A DNA stretch of 64,000 nucleotides from contig OZ241847.1 of NCBI GenBank assembly GCA_965202915.1, positions 2,294,001 to 2,358,000 of the forward strand. The letters run 5' to 3'. This DNA comes from G965202915 sp965202915. Its GTDB lineage: Bacteria; Pseudomonadota; Gammaproteobacteria; Eutrophobiales; Eutrophobiaceae. This document shows positions 43,022 to 52,374 of the stretch, piece by piece. The notes below the pieces were generated by a model that made no database searches, was not told the origin of the DNA, and was given only the letters and a program-made list of their open reading frames with translations. The translations under genes and the position numbers were made by a program. Positions within the stretch are counted from its first letter, which is position 1. Each line of letters opens with the position of its first letter.

Positions 43022-43972
43022 ATGTCCAATGAAACGTCACCGGAAGCGACGTGCAAACTGGCGGTGCTGATTGACGCCGACAACATGACTCCGGCCCTCA
43101 TTAGTGAAATATTGGCCGAGGTTACCAAATACGGAACCGCTATCGTCAAGCGCATTTACGGTAACTGGGCCAGCCCGCGGCTGAAAGCGTGGAAACAGCA
43201 TTTGCTTGACCATGCCATACAGCCCCGGCAACAGTTCGACTATACCATCGGCAAGAACGCCACCGACATAGCGATGATCATTGACGCGATGGACCTGCTC
43301 TATACCCGACGTTTCGAGGCTTTCTGCCTGGTGTCCAGCGACAGTGATTTCACGCCGCTGGCAATGCGCATCCGCGAGGAGGGCACCGCCGTTTACGGCA
43401 TCGGCGAAAAGAAGACGCCCAGGGCCTTTATCTCGGCCTGCGACAAGTTCATCTTCACTGAGGTGCTGACCCCCTCCACCGGGACCATGGCGCCCAGCCC
43501 CCAGACCATGGCCCAACTGCAAAGCGACAGCACGCTCATCAACTTGCTCAGCAAAGCCGCCAATACGTCGTTCGATGATGCCGGCTGGTCAAATCTGGGC
43601 CCAGGCGGTAGCAACATTACCAAGCGAGCCCCGGAGTTTGATCCGCGTAACTACGGTTACGACCAGCTCAGCGACCTGGTGCGCGCCACCGGTTTGTATA
43701 ATGTTAAGCAAAGCGAGGAATCCATTTACATTCGGCCGAAACCTGACAGCACGCTCACCAACCTGCTACGTAAAGCCGTCAATGCGTCGTCCGATGACGA
43801 CGGCTGGTCAGACTTGGGCCTAGTCGGCCGAAACCTTGCCAAGCAAGCCCCGGAGTTTGATCCGCGCAACACCATTTACGGCAAGCTCATCCAACTGGTG
43901 TACGCCACCAGTTTGTATATTATCGAGCAACGCGGGCCACACACCCACATTCGACCGAAAAGCAAGAAGTAA
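43022..43972 (+). CDS. NYN-domain ribonuclease-like protein with two OST-HTH domains
   Basis: The 316-residue protein has an N-terminal NYN/PIN-like nuclease fold: LIDADNM (catalytic Asp pair), TDIAMIIDAMDLL and LVSSDSDFTPLA. Two tandem OST-HTH (LOTUS-like) domains follow, beginning LINLLSKAANTS and LTNLLRKAVNAS and each ending in YIRPK or HIRPK. OST-HTH domains bind RNA, so an RNA-processing role is likely. The ATG at 43022 has GGAG nine bases before it. The duplication is clear from sequence; targets are unknown. Confidence 0.85.
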   Translation: MSNETSPEATCKLAVLIDADNMTPALISEILAEVTKYGTAIVKRIYGNWASPRLKAWKQHLLDHAIQPRQQFDYTIGKNATDIAMIIDAMDLLYTRRFEAFCLVSSDSDFTPLAMRIREEGTAVYGIGEKKTPRAFISACDKFIFTEVLTPSTGTMAPSPQTMAQLQSDSTLINLLSKAANTSFDDAGWSNLGPGGSNITKRAPEFDPRNYGYDQLSDLVRATGLYNVKQSEESIYIRPKPDSTLTNLLRKAVNASSDDDGWSDLGLVGRNLAKQAPEFDPRNTIYGKLIQLVYATSLYIIEQRGPHTHIRPKSKK

Positions 43973-44110
43973 GTGGTGCGCCCTGGATAAAGAGCCATGA
44001 ACTCTCGGCGGCTTTGCAAAATGAAATTAGACTTGTTCCCAACCCGCAACGAGCCCCCGGCAATTACCACAGCTACATAAAGAAAAAACAGCATAATAAA
44101 ATCGCGCCCG

Positions 44111-46177
44111 ATGGATACAATCAATCTCAAATTACCCGAGCTTTACATCAACAGGGAATTAAGCCTGCTTGAGTTCAATCGCCGGGTGATCGAACAGGCT
44201 AAAGACAAGAATAATCCACTGCTGGAACGTTTGCGGTTTCTCTGCATCGCCGGCACCAATCTGGATGAATTTTTTGAAATTCGAGTCGCCGGGCTAAGAC
44301 AACAAGTCAAATACGGTTCGGTACAGGCGGGCCCGGACAACCTGGCACCGGCCGATATTCTAAAGAAAATCAGTGATATTGCGCATGAACTGGTCAATGA
44401 ACAATACCGGGTGCTGAACGAGGTACTGATCCCGGCCCTGGCCGATGAGAATATACGCATACTCAAACGCAAGGCCTGGCGAGCCAAATTGTCGCGCTGG
44501 ATAAAACGCTTCTTCAGTAGTGAATTATTACCGGTATTGAGCCCAATTGGCCTTGATCCCGCACACCCATTTCCAAGGGTTCTGAATAAAAATCTTTATT
44601 TTATCGTGTCGCTTGAAGGCAAAGACGCATTTGGCCGTGACAGCAGACTTGCCATCGTGCAGGCGCCGCGTTCTTTGCCGCGGATCATCCATACCCCTCA
44701 GGAATACACCGCATCGGGGCATGATTTTATTTTGCTGTCTTCAATCATCCATGCCCACGTGGGCGAATTATTTCCCGGCATGAAAGTGACCGATTGCTAC
44801 CAGTTTCGGGTCACTCGCAACGGTGAACTATTTGTCGATGATGAAGAAGTGGATGATCTGCTGCGTGCATTGGAGGGTGAATTACCGTCGAGACGGTTTA
44901 ATGAAGCCGTCCGCGTTGAAGTGGCCGACAATTGCCCGGAAGAAATCAGCATGTTTCTGCTGAAAGAATTTAATTTGCCAAAGGACGCGCTGTATAAAGT
45001 CAATGGCCCGGTCAATTTAGATCGGCTGTTACAGATACATGATCTGGTTGACAGGCCGGACCTGGTTTATCCGGGATTTACCCCGGACCTGCCGCCGCGC
45101 CTGATCAAACATACCAACATCTTTGAATCCCTGCACCATGGCGACATCCTGTTGCACCATCCGTTTCAATCATTCGTCCCGGTCGTGGATTTTCTGCGCC
45201 AGGCGGCCACCGATCCGGAGGTATTATCGATTAAACAAACCCTGTACCGTACCGGTGATGATTCGGCGATAGTCGAGGCATTGAAGCTGGCCGCCCGCAA
45301 GGGCAAGGAAGTGACGGTCGTCATTGAATTACGGGCGCGTTTTGATGAAGAGGCCAATATTGAATTAGCCAGCGATCTGCAGGAAGCCGGCGCCAACGTG
45401 GTGTATGGGATAGTGGGATACAAAACCCATGCAAAAATGTCCATGATTGTACGCCGCGAAGGCCGCACCTTGCGGCGTTACATCCACCTGGGAACCGGTA
45501 ATTATCACGCCAGGACGACCCGGCTATACACCGATTATGGGTTACTGACCTGTGACAAAGCCGTTGGTGAGGACGTAAATAAACTGTTTCACCAGCTCAC
45601 CGGTCTGGGACGAGCCAGCAAGTTAAAGAAACTCCTGCAATCGCCGTTCACCCTGCATAAATCCATGCTGAATTTGATCCGGCAAGAGGCAAAGAATGCC
45701 CGCGCCGGCAAAGAAGCGCGCATTATTGCCAAGATGAACGCGTTGACCGAGCCGGAGATCATTCGTGCACTCTATGACGCCTCACGGGCCGGGGTCAAGA
45801 TCGATTTAATCATTCGCGGCATTTGCTGTCTGCGCCCCGGGGTGCCGGAGGTATCGGAAAATATTCGGGTGCGTTCGATCGTCGGCCGTTTCCTGGAACA
45901 TACCCGCGTGTATTATTTTTACGCCGGTGGCAAGGAATTACTATTTTGTTCCAGTGCCGATTGGATGCAGCGTAATTTTTTTTACCGGGTTGAATCCTGT
46001 TTCCCAATAGAGGAAAAACGCCCGCGCGACCAAATCATCAGAATGGGCCTAAGCGATTATCTGACCGACAATTGTCAAGCCTGGATACTACAGCCGGATG
46101 GCAGCTACCGTCGCACCAAACCCGGCGGCCATAAGCAGCGCGCGGTACAAGCCAGCCTGCTGGAATACTACTGCTAG
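44111..46177 (+). CDS. ppk: Polyphosphate kinase 1
   Basis: The 688-residue enzyme polymerises ATP phosphate into polyphosphate. N-terminal, head and two phospholipase-D-like C-terminal domains are visible. The autophosphorylated His is expected in YKTHAKMSMIVRR, with RYIHLGTGNYH after it. NLDEFFEIRVAGLRQQV near residue 49 is a family signature. It converges on ppx, overlapping by four bases. Confidence 0.95.
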   Translation: MDTINLKLPELYINRELSLLEFNRRVIEQAKDKNNPLLERLRFLCIAGTNLDEFFEIRVAGLRQQVKYGSVQAGPDNLAPADILKKISDIAHELVNEQYRVLNEVLIPALADENIRILKRKAWRAKLSRWIKRFFSSELLPVLSPIGLDPAHPFPRVLNKNLYFIVSLEGKDAFGRDSRLAIVQAPRSLPRIIHTPQEYTASGHDFILLSSIIHAHVGELFPGMKVTDCYQFRVTRNGELFVDDEEVDDLLRALEGELPSRRFNEAVRVEVADNCPEEISMFLLKEFNLPKDALYKVNGPVNLDRLLQIHDLVDRPDLVYPGFTPDLPPRLIKHTNIFESLHHGDILLHHPFQSFVPVVDFLRQAATDPEVLSIKQTLYRTGDDSAIVEALKLAARKGKEVTVVIELRARFDEEANIELASDLQEAGANVVYGIVGYKTHAKMSMIVRREGRTLRRYIHLGTGNYHARTTRLYTDYGLLTCDKAVGEDVNKLFHQLTGLGRASKLKKLLQSPFTLHKSMLNLIRQEAKNARAGKEARIIAKMNALTEPEIIRALYDASRAGVKIDLIIRGICCLRPGVPEVSENIRVRSIVGRFLEHTRVYYFYAGGKELLFCSSADWMQRNFFYRVESCFPIEEKRPRDQIIRMGLSDYLTDNCQAWILQPDGSYRRTKPGGHKQRAVQASLLEYYC

Positions 46178-47694
46178 GGGTCAACGGATTTTATCTTCAA
46201 AGCCATATCCACGGCTTGCAGATAAGCCGCCTCGGTCTCCAAATCCGCCTCAGTAAGGGGATGCTTGGCCAGCCAGCCATCAGGACATTTAATGCTGATC
46301 GAGGCCGCCTTTACGCCAAACTTTATTTTGGGCAGGGCCTTATAGGAGCGACCGCGGTTCAGCACCACCGCCAACCTTAAAATAACCGCCAATTTTTGCA
46401 GTCGCCCCCGGTCGGGACCGGGAATTTCGTCAAACAGTGCAACTGGAAATTTACGTCGATGGCAGCGCACCAGCAGGCCAAGATAATTTTGCTCCTGTCT
46501 GGCAAACCCGGGCATATCTGAATGAGTCAACAGATAGGCCCCGTGTTTATGATATTGATTGTGGGCTATGGCCAGGCCCAGGGTATGCAGGCAGGCCGCC
46601 CAGCGCAATAACTTGAGATCATCAGCGGCGGACAAATCCCAGTCATTATTGATTTGATGAAACATTTTTACCGCGGTGCCCGCCACTCTTTCAGATTGCT
46701 CGCGGTCAACGCCATAACGTTCCACCAAACCATCGACGGTCTTATCGCGGATATCATCCTCATGCAGGCGACCGATCAGATCATGCACCAACCCCTCCCT
46801 CAATGCCCCCTCCGAGGTACTCATCTCCTCCAGTCCCAGGGTTTCAAATACGGCGGACAAAATCGCCACGCCGCCGGGAAAAATTGGAATACGGGCCTCG
46901 GAAAGAGATTGATAATTCATTCGCTCGACATGGCCTTTGTCGACCATATCTTTTGTCAATTTAGATAATGCGTCGGCGGTGACGCGGTCACTGCCCCAAT
47001 CCTGTGACTGAATGATGCTGTTAACGCTGTTGATCGTGCCGGACGTGCCCAATGCAAGGTCCCAGCCGAGTTTCTTATATAAGGCCTCGATGTTCTCCAG
47101 TTCCTGACGCGCGGCAATGATCGCCCTGGCCATATTCTTTGCCGATATTTTGCCGTCACCGAAAAAGCGACGGCTCATATTGATGCACCCGATATGCAGA
47201 CTCTCGGTGACCTCGGCGTAAAAATCTTTGCCGATGATCACCTCGGTGCTACCGCCGCCAATATCGATAACCAGGCGCCGTTCGGTTTCATTGAAGATGG
47301 TGTGGGCGACGCCGAGATAAATCAGTCGCGCTTCCTCGCGCCCGGAAATAATTTCTATGCCATGGTTAAGGGCCTCATTTGCCACCGATAAAAAAACCAT
47401 ACTGTTTCTTGCCCGACGCATGGTATTCGTCCCCACCGCGCGCACGTTCATCTTGGGTATATGCCTGATCCGCTGGCCAAAACGTTGAAGGCATTGCACC
47501 CCCCGTTCGATGGCACGTTCAGACAGGATATGTTCGTCGTTCAGACCGGCGCCCAATTGCACCATTTCTTTCAGCCGGTCGGTAATTTGCACGTGCCCGT
47601 CGACCACGTCGGCGACGACCAAATGAAAACTATTCGAGCCCAGATCAACGGCGGCATAGGTTTCGCTGCCGGCATTCAAATCGGCGACGCTCAA
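46174..47694 (-). CDS. ppx: Exopolyphosphatase / guanosine pentaphosphatase
   Basis: The 506-residue ASKHA-fold enzyme removes phosphate from polyphosphate or pppGpp. Motifs are AAVDLGSNSFHLVVADV near residue 14, VIDIGGGSTEVIIG near 140 and a C-terminal HD-like domain. Family members split into Ppx and GppA, which sequence alone does not settle; facing ppk supports Ppx. The stop overlaps that of ppk by four bases. Confidence 0.92.
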   Translation of the reverse strand: MSVADLNAGSETYAAVDLGSNSFHLVVADVVDGHVQITDRLKEMVQLGAGLNDEHILSERAIERGVQCLQRFGQRIRHIPKMNVRAVGTNTMRRARNSMVFLSVANEALNHGIEIISGREEARLIYLGVAHTIFNETERRLVIDIGGGSTEVIIGKDFYAEVTESLHIGCINMSRRFFGDGKISAKNMARAIIAARQELENIEALYKKLGWDLALGTSGTINSVNSIIQSQDWGSDRVTADALSKLTKDMVDKGHVERMNYQSLSEARIPIFPGGVAILSAVFETLGLEEMSTSEGALREGLVHDLIGRLHEDDIRDKTVDGLVERYGVDREQSERVAGTAVKMFHQINNDWDLSAADDLKLLRWAACLHTLGLAIAHNQYHKHGAYLLTHSDMPGFARQEQNYLGLLVRCHRRKFPVALFDEIPGPDRGRLQKLAVILRLAVVLNRGRSYKALPKIKFGVKAASISIKCPDGWLAKHPLTEADLETEAAYLQAVDMALKIKSVDP

Positions 47695-47786
47695 ATGATT
47701 GTATCCATGGAATTTATTTTGAATGTAAAACGGCCTGTTTCATGCAAAAATGTAGCACATTTTTAGCAACAGAGGCGAATCTTGCG

Positions 47787-48305
47787 ATGAGCACAGTGAC
47801 TTTAATCCTCATGCGTCACGCCAAATCCGATTGGCACACCGCAGACCATGATTTTGACCGGCCATTATCAGAACGAGGCATACGCGACGCCAGGCGCATG
47901 GGCAAATGGCTGAGTAGCAGCGCATATATGCCGGAAAAAATGATCGCGTCACCGGCCGTCAGGGCAAGGCAGACGGTTGAGTTATTATGCCAAACCGCAA
48001 ACATGGACAGCGACAGGACTATATGGCAAAAGTCGATATACCAGGCCGACCCGGATACATTAATCGCGCTCGCCAGGCAGCATTTTGAAACCGCAAAAAC
48101 CATCATGCTGGTCGGCCACAACCCGACCATTGCAACACTATTGCACCACCTGTCAGCCGATGATATCGACACCACGGAAACCGGAAAATACGTAACCACC
48201 GCCAATATCGCGGTGCTCGAATTGGATAAAAGCAGTGAATTGTTTTTACAGGCCGGCTCCGCCAGACTCCTGGCGATGGTCAGACCCAAACAACTGGATG
48301 GTTAA
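47787..48305 (+). CDS. sixA: Phosphohistidine phosphatase SixA family
   Basis: The 172-residue protein has the RHG-type motif LMRHAKSDW at residues 8-16 and the second catalytic His in LVGHNP. SixA removes phosphate from histidine phosphotransfer proteins. The ATG at 47787 follows AGAGG and matches the family; upstream in-frame codons are not needed. It lies divergent from ppx and two bases from the convergent methyltransferase end. Confidence 0.85.
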   Translation: MSTVTLILMRHAKSDWHTADHDFDRPLSERGIRDARRMGKWLSSSAYMPEKMIASPAVRARQTVELLCQTANMDSDRTIWQKSIYQADPDTLIALARQHFETAKTIMLVGHNPTIATLLHHLSADDIDTTETGKYVTTANIAVLELDKSSELFLQAGSARLLAMVRPKQLDG

Positions 48306-48307
48306 AT

Positions 48308-49156
48308 TCAGCCGGCCAGTTTTTCCGCAACAATATACGCAATCCAGCCGGCGTCGGCGTCGCCCCTGGTGGCCGGCAGATAAACACCATTACCCTCGCC
48401 GTCTTCACCGGTTCCCTCCCAATATACCGTGGCCTTAAACCCGGCGGCAACCAGCATTTCGGTGATTTCCGGCAAGGTCCAGAGACGCCAGTGATAGCGG
48501 AACGCATTTTTTAATTTCGACCCGTCCTTAAACTTAAAATGGATCTTGCAGACGGACTCGCCATTAATCGGATTATAACTGTGCTGATCCCAGATATAAG
48601 TAAAGCCCTTATGCCTGGTTTCCTCTTTCATTTCCTGAAAGGCCTCATATCCGCCGTACGCGTCAAGAAAGAAGATGCCGTCTTCAACCAGGGTGTCCCG
48701 GACGCTGGTAAAATAACGCATCATCTCGGTCCTGGCCCTGAAGGTCCAATAACTGAAATTCATCGCCAACACCGCGTCCACCGGGCCGGTATCGGCGTTT
48801 AACACGTCATCGTTCAGCACGGTAACCCGCCTGGCCTGAGCTTTTGACAATCCGGCAATCTTATTCGCCCGGCCCCAGGCCAGCACCTGCGGATCGATAT
48901 CCACACCATAGGCAATATTAGTATCACGCCGCCTTACCCACTCGCAGGAAGTATTGGTGGTGCCACAAAAATCTTCCCTCAAAACCACCGCCGAGCGCTT
49001 GCGTATTTTCCGAAACGTGTCATCGACAAAGTCGATTTCCGCTTCAACGCATTGAACCGATTGCTCGTACAGAATATAAGGCTCGGCCAGTTCCGCCATG
49101 GAACGCCTGGCCTTGCCATTGAGTTTGTTTGATTTACGCTTTTTCTTAGATGCCAT
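48308..49156 (-). CDS. Class I SAM-dependent methyltransferase
   Basis: The 282-residue protein has a methyltransferase core: motif I region VVLREDFCGTTNTSCEW replaces the classical glycine-rich loop, then YGVDIDPQVLAW, VLNDDVLN and VDAVLAMNFSYW. A Lys-rich N-terminus precedes it. Target unknown. The motif I Gly pattern is partly altered (REDFCGT), as in a group of uncharacterised proteobacterial methyltransferases. Confidence 0.75.
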   Translation of the reverse strand: MASKKKRKSNKLNGKARRSMAELAEPYILYEQSVQCVEAEIDFVDDTFRKIRKRSAVVLREDFCGTTNTSCEWVRRRDTNIAYGVDIDPQVLAWGRANKIAGLSKAQARRVTVLNDDVLNADTGPVDAVLAMNFSYWTFRARTEMMRYFTSVRDTLVEDGIFFLDAYGGYEAFQEMKEETRHKGFTYIWDQHSYNPINGESVCKIHFKFKDGSKLKNAFRYHWRLWTLPEITEMLVAAGFKATVYWEGTGEDGEGNGVYLPATRGDADAGWIAYIVAEKLAG

Positions 49157-49360
49157 TATATTTCAACCATCCGCACCGCCGGCGGCCATGATTTAGTCCC
49201 GCACGGGATTTATTCTGCCCAACCAGGCCGGCGACAAACCCGGCAAGAATAAACGCTCCCCGCAATTTTATTCTACCACGTCGCCCCGACGTGCACAGGC
49301 ACTAAGCCGACAATCCACAACGCGATTGCAACCGCCCCGCGCACGCCCGATAATACGGCA

Positions 49361-50002
49361 ATGAACGATCCGCTTAGCCCGCCAAAAAACTGCCCCCACT
49401 GCCCGCGCCTGGTGGAATACCGCACCCAGAATAAACAAAGTCATCCCGACTGGTTCAACGGCGCAGTACCCTGCTTTGGCGACACCGCCGGGCGACTGCT
49501 GATCGTCGGGCTGGCCCCGGGGCTGGCCGGCGCCAACCGCACCGGACGGCCTTTCACCGGTGATTTTGCCGGCGACCTGCTGTATGCAACGCTGACCCAA
49601 TTCGGTTTCGCCAATCAGTCCTATCGCAAACGCGCCGACGACGGGCTTGCATTATATGACTGCATGATCACCAACGCCGTGCGCTGCGTGCCGCCGGGCA
49701 ACAAACCGACCGGTAAAGAAATCACCCAATGTCGCCCATTTCTAAAAGCCCGCATAGAGTCACAAAACCATTTGCAGATCATCCTGGCACTCGGAAGAAT
49801 TGCCCATAACAGCGTCGTCCATGCCCTCGGCGCCAGGCAAAAAGACGCGCCTTTCGCACACGGCGCCCGCCACGCGCTTGGCAATCGGCTGCTTTACGAC
49901 AGCTATCATTGCTCGCGCTACAATACCAATACCGGGCGATTAAAGCCGCAACAATTTGCACAGGTATTTGAAAATATTACCGCCCAACTGAAACAATGTT
50001 AA
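49361..50002 (+). CDS. Uracil-DNA glycosylase, family 5-like
   Basis: The 213-residue protein has the family 4/5 arrangement. Fe-S cysteines are in NCPHCPR, DCMITNAVRC and C-terminal positions. Motif A is GLAPGLAGANRTGRPFTGD; motif B is CSRYNTNTGRL, where HPS is the classical version. It would excise uracil and related bases. Type 5 enzymes have a broad range. The gene stands alone between two minus-strand genes. Confidence 0.85.
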   Translation: MNDPLSPPKNCPHCPRLVEYRTQNKQSHPDWFNGAVPCFGDTAGRLLIVGLAPGLAGANRTGRPFTGDFAGDLLYATLTQFGFANQSYRKRADDGLALYDCMITNAVRCVPPGNKPTGKEITQCRPFLKARIESQNHLQIILALGRIAHNSVVHALGARQKDAPFAHGARHALGNRLLYDSYHCSRYNTNTGRLKPQQFAQVFENITAQLKQC

Positions 50003-50064
50003 GCGAAGCAAGCGTCGACCAGAAGGAGCTTAAAAGCCACGCATAGTCCTGCGATGGCCAGGCA

Positions 50065-50739
50065 CTAGATCAAACCGTGCTCGGCAAAGGAAAAAGTCTG
50101 ACCGCTGCCGACAATAATATGATCCAACACGCGCACGTCGATTAAACCCAGCGCCTGAGTCAGCCGTTTGGTCAGAGACTTATCCGCCTGGCTGGGTTCG
50201 GCCACCCCCGACGGATGATTATGACAAAAAATGATCGCCGCCGCGTTGAGTGACAACACCCTTCTAATCAATTCACGCGGATGAATATGGGCGCCGTCTA
50301 TGGTGCCGGAAAACAATTCCTCATACTTAATAATACGATGCCGCGTATCCAGGAACAGGCAGGCAAACACCTCATTGGGATAGGCCTGTAATTTAGCCAG
50401 CAAATAATCCCGGGTTTGCCGGGCACCGGCCAGAACCTCACTCCTTTGCAACTGATTTTCCAGATAGCGCCGCCCCAGCTCAACCGCGGCCTTGAGCTGG
50501 GCAAACTTGGCCGTGCCGATGCCTTTAATCCCACTCAATTCGGCAACATCCGCGTCAACCAATTGTTGCAAAGTTGAAAACCGTTTCAGCATATGCATCG
50601 CCAGCTCCACCGCCCCCATATCCCGATTACCGGTGCGCAGAAAAATAGCCAGTAATTCCGCGTCCGACAATGCCGCCGCCCCGTTGTACAAAAGCTTCTC
50701 CCGTGGCCGCTCGGCCTCCGGCCAATCCCTTATCCTCAT
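50065..50739 (-). CDS. radC: RadC family JAMM protein
   Basis: The 224-residue protein has an N-terminal helix-hairpin-helix (ELSGIKGIGTAKFAQLKAAV) and a C-terminal MPN/JAMM domain with FCHNHPSGVAEPSQAD as zinc site. Its true role is unsettled. It is divergent from coaBC, the usual gammaproteobacterial order. Confidence 0.93.
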   Translation of the reverse strand: MRIRDWPEAERPREKLLYNGAAALSDAELLAIFLRTGNRDMGAVELAMHMLKRFSTLQQLVDADVAELSGIKGIGTAKFAQLKAAVELGRRYLENQLQRSEVLAGARQTRDYLLAKLQAYPNEVFACLFLDTRHRIIKYEELFSGTIDGAHIHPRELIRRVLSLNAAAIIFCHNHPSGVAEPSQADKSLTKRLTQALGLIDVRVLDHIIVGSGQTFSFAEHGLI

Positions 50740-50837
50740 TGGAACACCTCCCTGTTATCTTTGATGATTACCGGCATATGGCGCACCCCTCGCACCCTCT
50801 GCCAATCATAACAATAATAAGATAGAATCGGCCAAAC

Positions 50838-52043
50838 ATGCACGTATTAAATAACAAACAGATCCTGGTAGGCGTCACCGGCGCGATAGCCGCGTATAAA
50901 AGTGCCGAATTAGTACGCCAATTACGCCGCGCCGGCGCCCAAGTCAAGGTGGTGATGACCGCCAATGCCCGCACTTTCATCATGCCATTGACCCTGCAAG
51001 CGGTCAGCGGTCATCCGGTGCATACCCAAATGTCGGACGCCGACCGGGACGCCGGGATGGAACATATAGAACTCGCACGCTGGGCCGACGTCATTATTGT
51101 GGCGCCGGCCAGTGCCAATTTCATCGCCCGTCTGCGCATCGGGATGGCCGATGATCTACTCACCAGCCTGTGTCTGGCGACGTCCTCCCCCGTTCATATC
51201 GCCCCGGCGATGAATCAACAAATGTGGCAAAACCCGGCCACCCAAGACAATATTACCGTGCTGCGGGAACGGGGGATAGCCGTACTTGGCCCGGACAGCG
51301 GCGACCAGGCCTGCGGCGAATACGGACCCGGCAGAATGCTGGAACCCGACGCATTAATCAGCAAATTAAACGAGCACTTTACCTCCGGTTCACTGGCCGG
51401 GATCACCATACTGGTCACGGCCGGGCCGACACACGAACCCATTGACCCGGTGCGTTATATCACCAACCGGAGTTCCGGCCGCATGGGTTACGCCGTCGCT
51501 CAGGCCGCCCTGGAAGCAGGCGCCAAAGTAACCCTGGTTTCAGGTCCGGTCAGTCTGACCCCGCCCGAACGAGCCCGGATCATTCGGATCACTACGGCAA
51601 AAGAAATGCACAACGCGGTAATGGAACACGTCACCGGCGCAGATATATTGATTGCCGCCGCCGCCGTTGCCGACTATGGTTGTGACCACGTTGCTGGCCA
51701 TAAAATCAAGAAAGACGGCAACCCCCTGTCATTGGTATTAAATAAAACCCGGGACGTTCTGGCACAGGTTGCCGGACTCAATAATCCGCCCTACACCGTA
51801 GGCTTTGCCGCCGAGACCGAACAGCTAAAAAACCGCGCCCGGGAAAAACTGGTGCGCAAAAAATTAAATTTGATCGCCGCAAACTGGGTGGACAATAACC
51901 GTGGTTTTGAGCAGGAAGAAAATGCACTCACGGTATTATGGCCGGGCGGGGAAATGGAACTGGCAACCGCCACCAAACCAAAATTGGCCAGAAGGCTGAT
52001 CAAAATCATTGCCGAGCGCTATCATGCGGAGAGAACCACCTGA
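50838..52043 (+). CDS. coaBC: Phosphopantothenoylcysteine decarboxylase / synthetase
   Basis: The 401-residue bifunctional enzyme makes 4'-phosphopantetheine for coenzyme A. The decarboxylase half has GVTGAIAAYKSAELVRQLR, the FMN site and the active Cys in DQACGEYGPGRM; the synthetase half starts near residue 190 with ILVTAGPTHEPIDPVRYITN. The gene that usually follows, dut, is not in this position. Confidence 0.95.
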   Translation: MHVLNNKQILVGVTGAIAAYKSAELVRQLRRAGAQVKVVMTANARTFIMPLTLQAVSGHPVHTQMSDADRDAGMEHIELARWADVIIVAPASANFIARLRIGMADDLLTSLCLATSSPVHIAPAMNQQMWQNPATQDNITVLRERGIAVLGPDSGDQACGEYGPGRMLEPDALISKLNEHFTSGSLAGITILVTAGPTHEPIDPVRYITNRSSGRMGYAVAQAALEAGAKVTLVSGPVSLTPPERARIIRITTAKEMHNAVMEHVTGADILIAAAAVADYGCDHVAGHKIKKDGNPLSLVLNKTRDVLAQVAGLNNPPYTVGFAAETEQLKNRAREKLVRKKLNLIAANWVDNNRGFEQEENALTVLWPGGEMELATATKPKLARRLIKIIAERYHAERTT

Positions 52044-52152
52044 GCGACCGGCTCACAATCTCCGTTATCCCTCCGCCTGATAGTACCCGCAAGCGTATCC
52101 TGGGAAAATGCCGAGACACACATTTTCGCCGGCTCTCTGTTAAAATACCGGA

Positions 52153-52374
52153 ATGAACAGCCCTCCCCAGATACCCGGCAAGGCAACCGGGAAAAAGATT
52201 CAAACCAAAAATCCCGAAATTTCCCTGCATTCCTATATCTGGTCGCACACACAGCCCGAAGATATTGGCACGGACAGGGCAATGTCTCTTGACGAATGCC
52301 ATGCCGAAGGTATCTTCATTGCTTCCGGGGCGGATACGGAGTTAACCGCACTGTTGCGACACGCGCTTACTTGA
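52153..52374 (+). CDS. Small hypothetical protein
   Basis: The 73-residue frame begins with ATG 109 bases after coaBC and overlaps the convergent MATE gene stop by eight bases. No signal, membrane segment or family is recognised. The ribosome site is weak. It could be a genuine small gene or chance. Confidence 0.35.
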   Translation: MNSPPQIPGKATGKKIQTKNPEISLHSYIWSHTQPEDIGTDRAMSLDECHAEGIFIASGADTELTALLRHALT

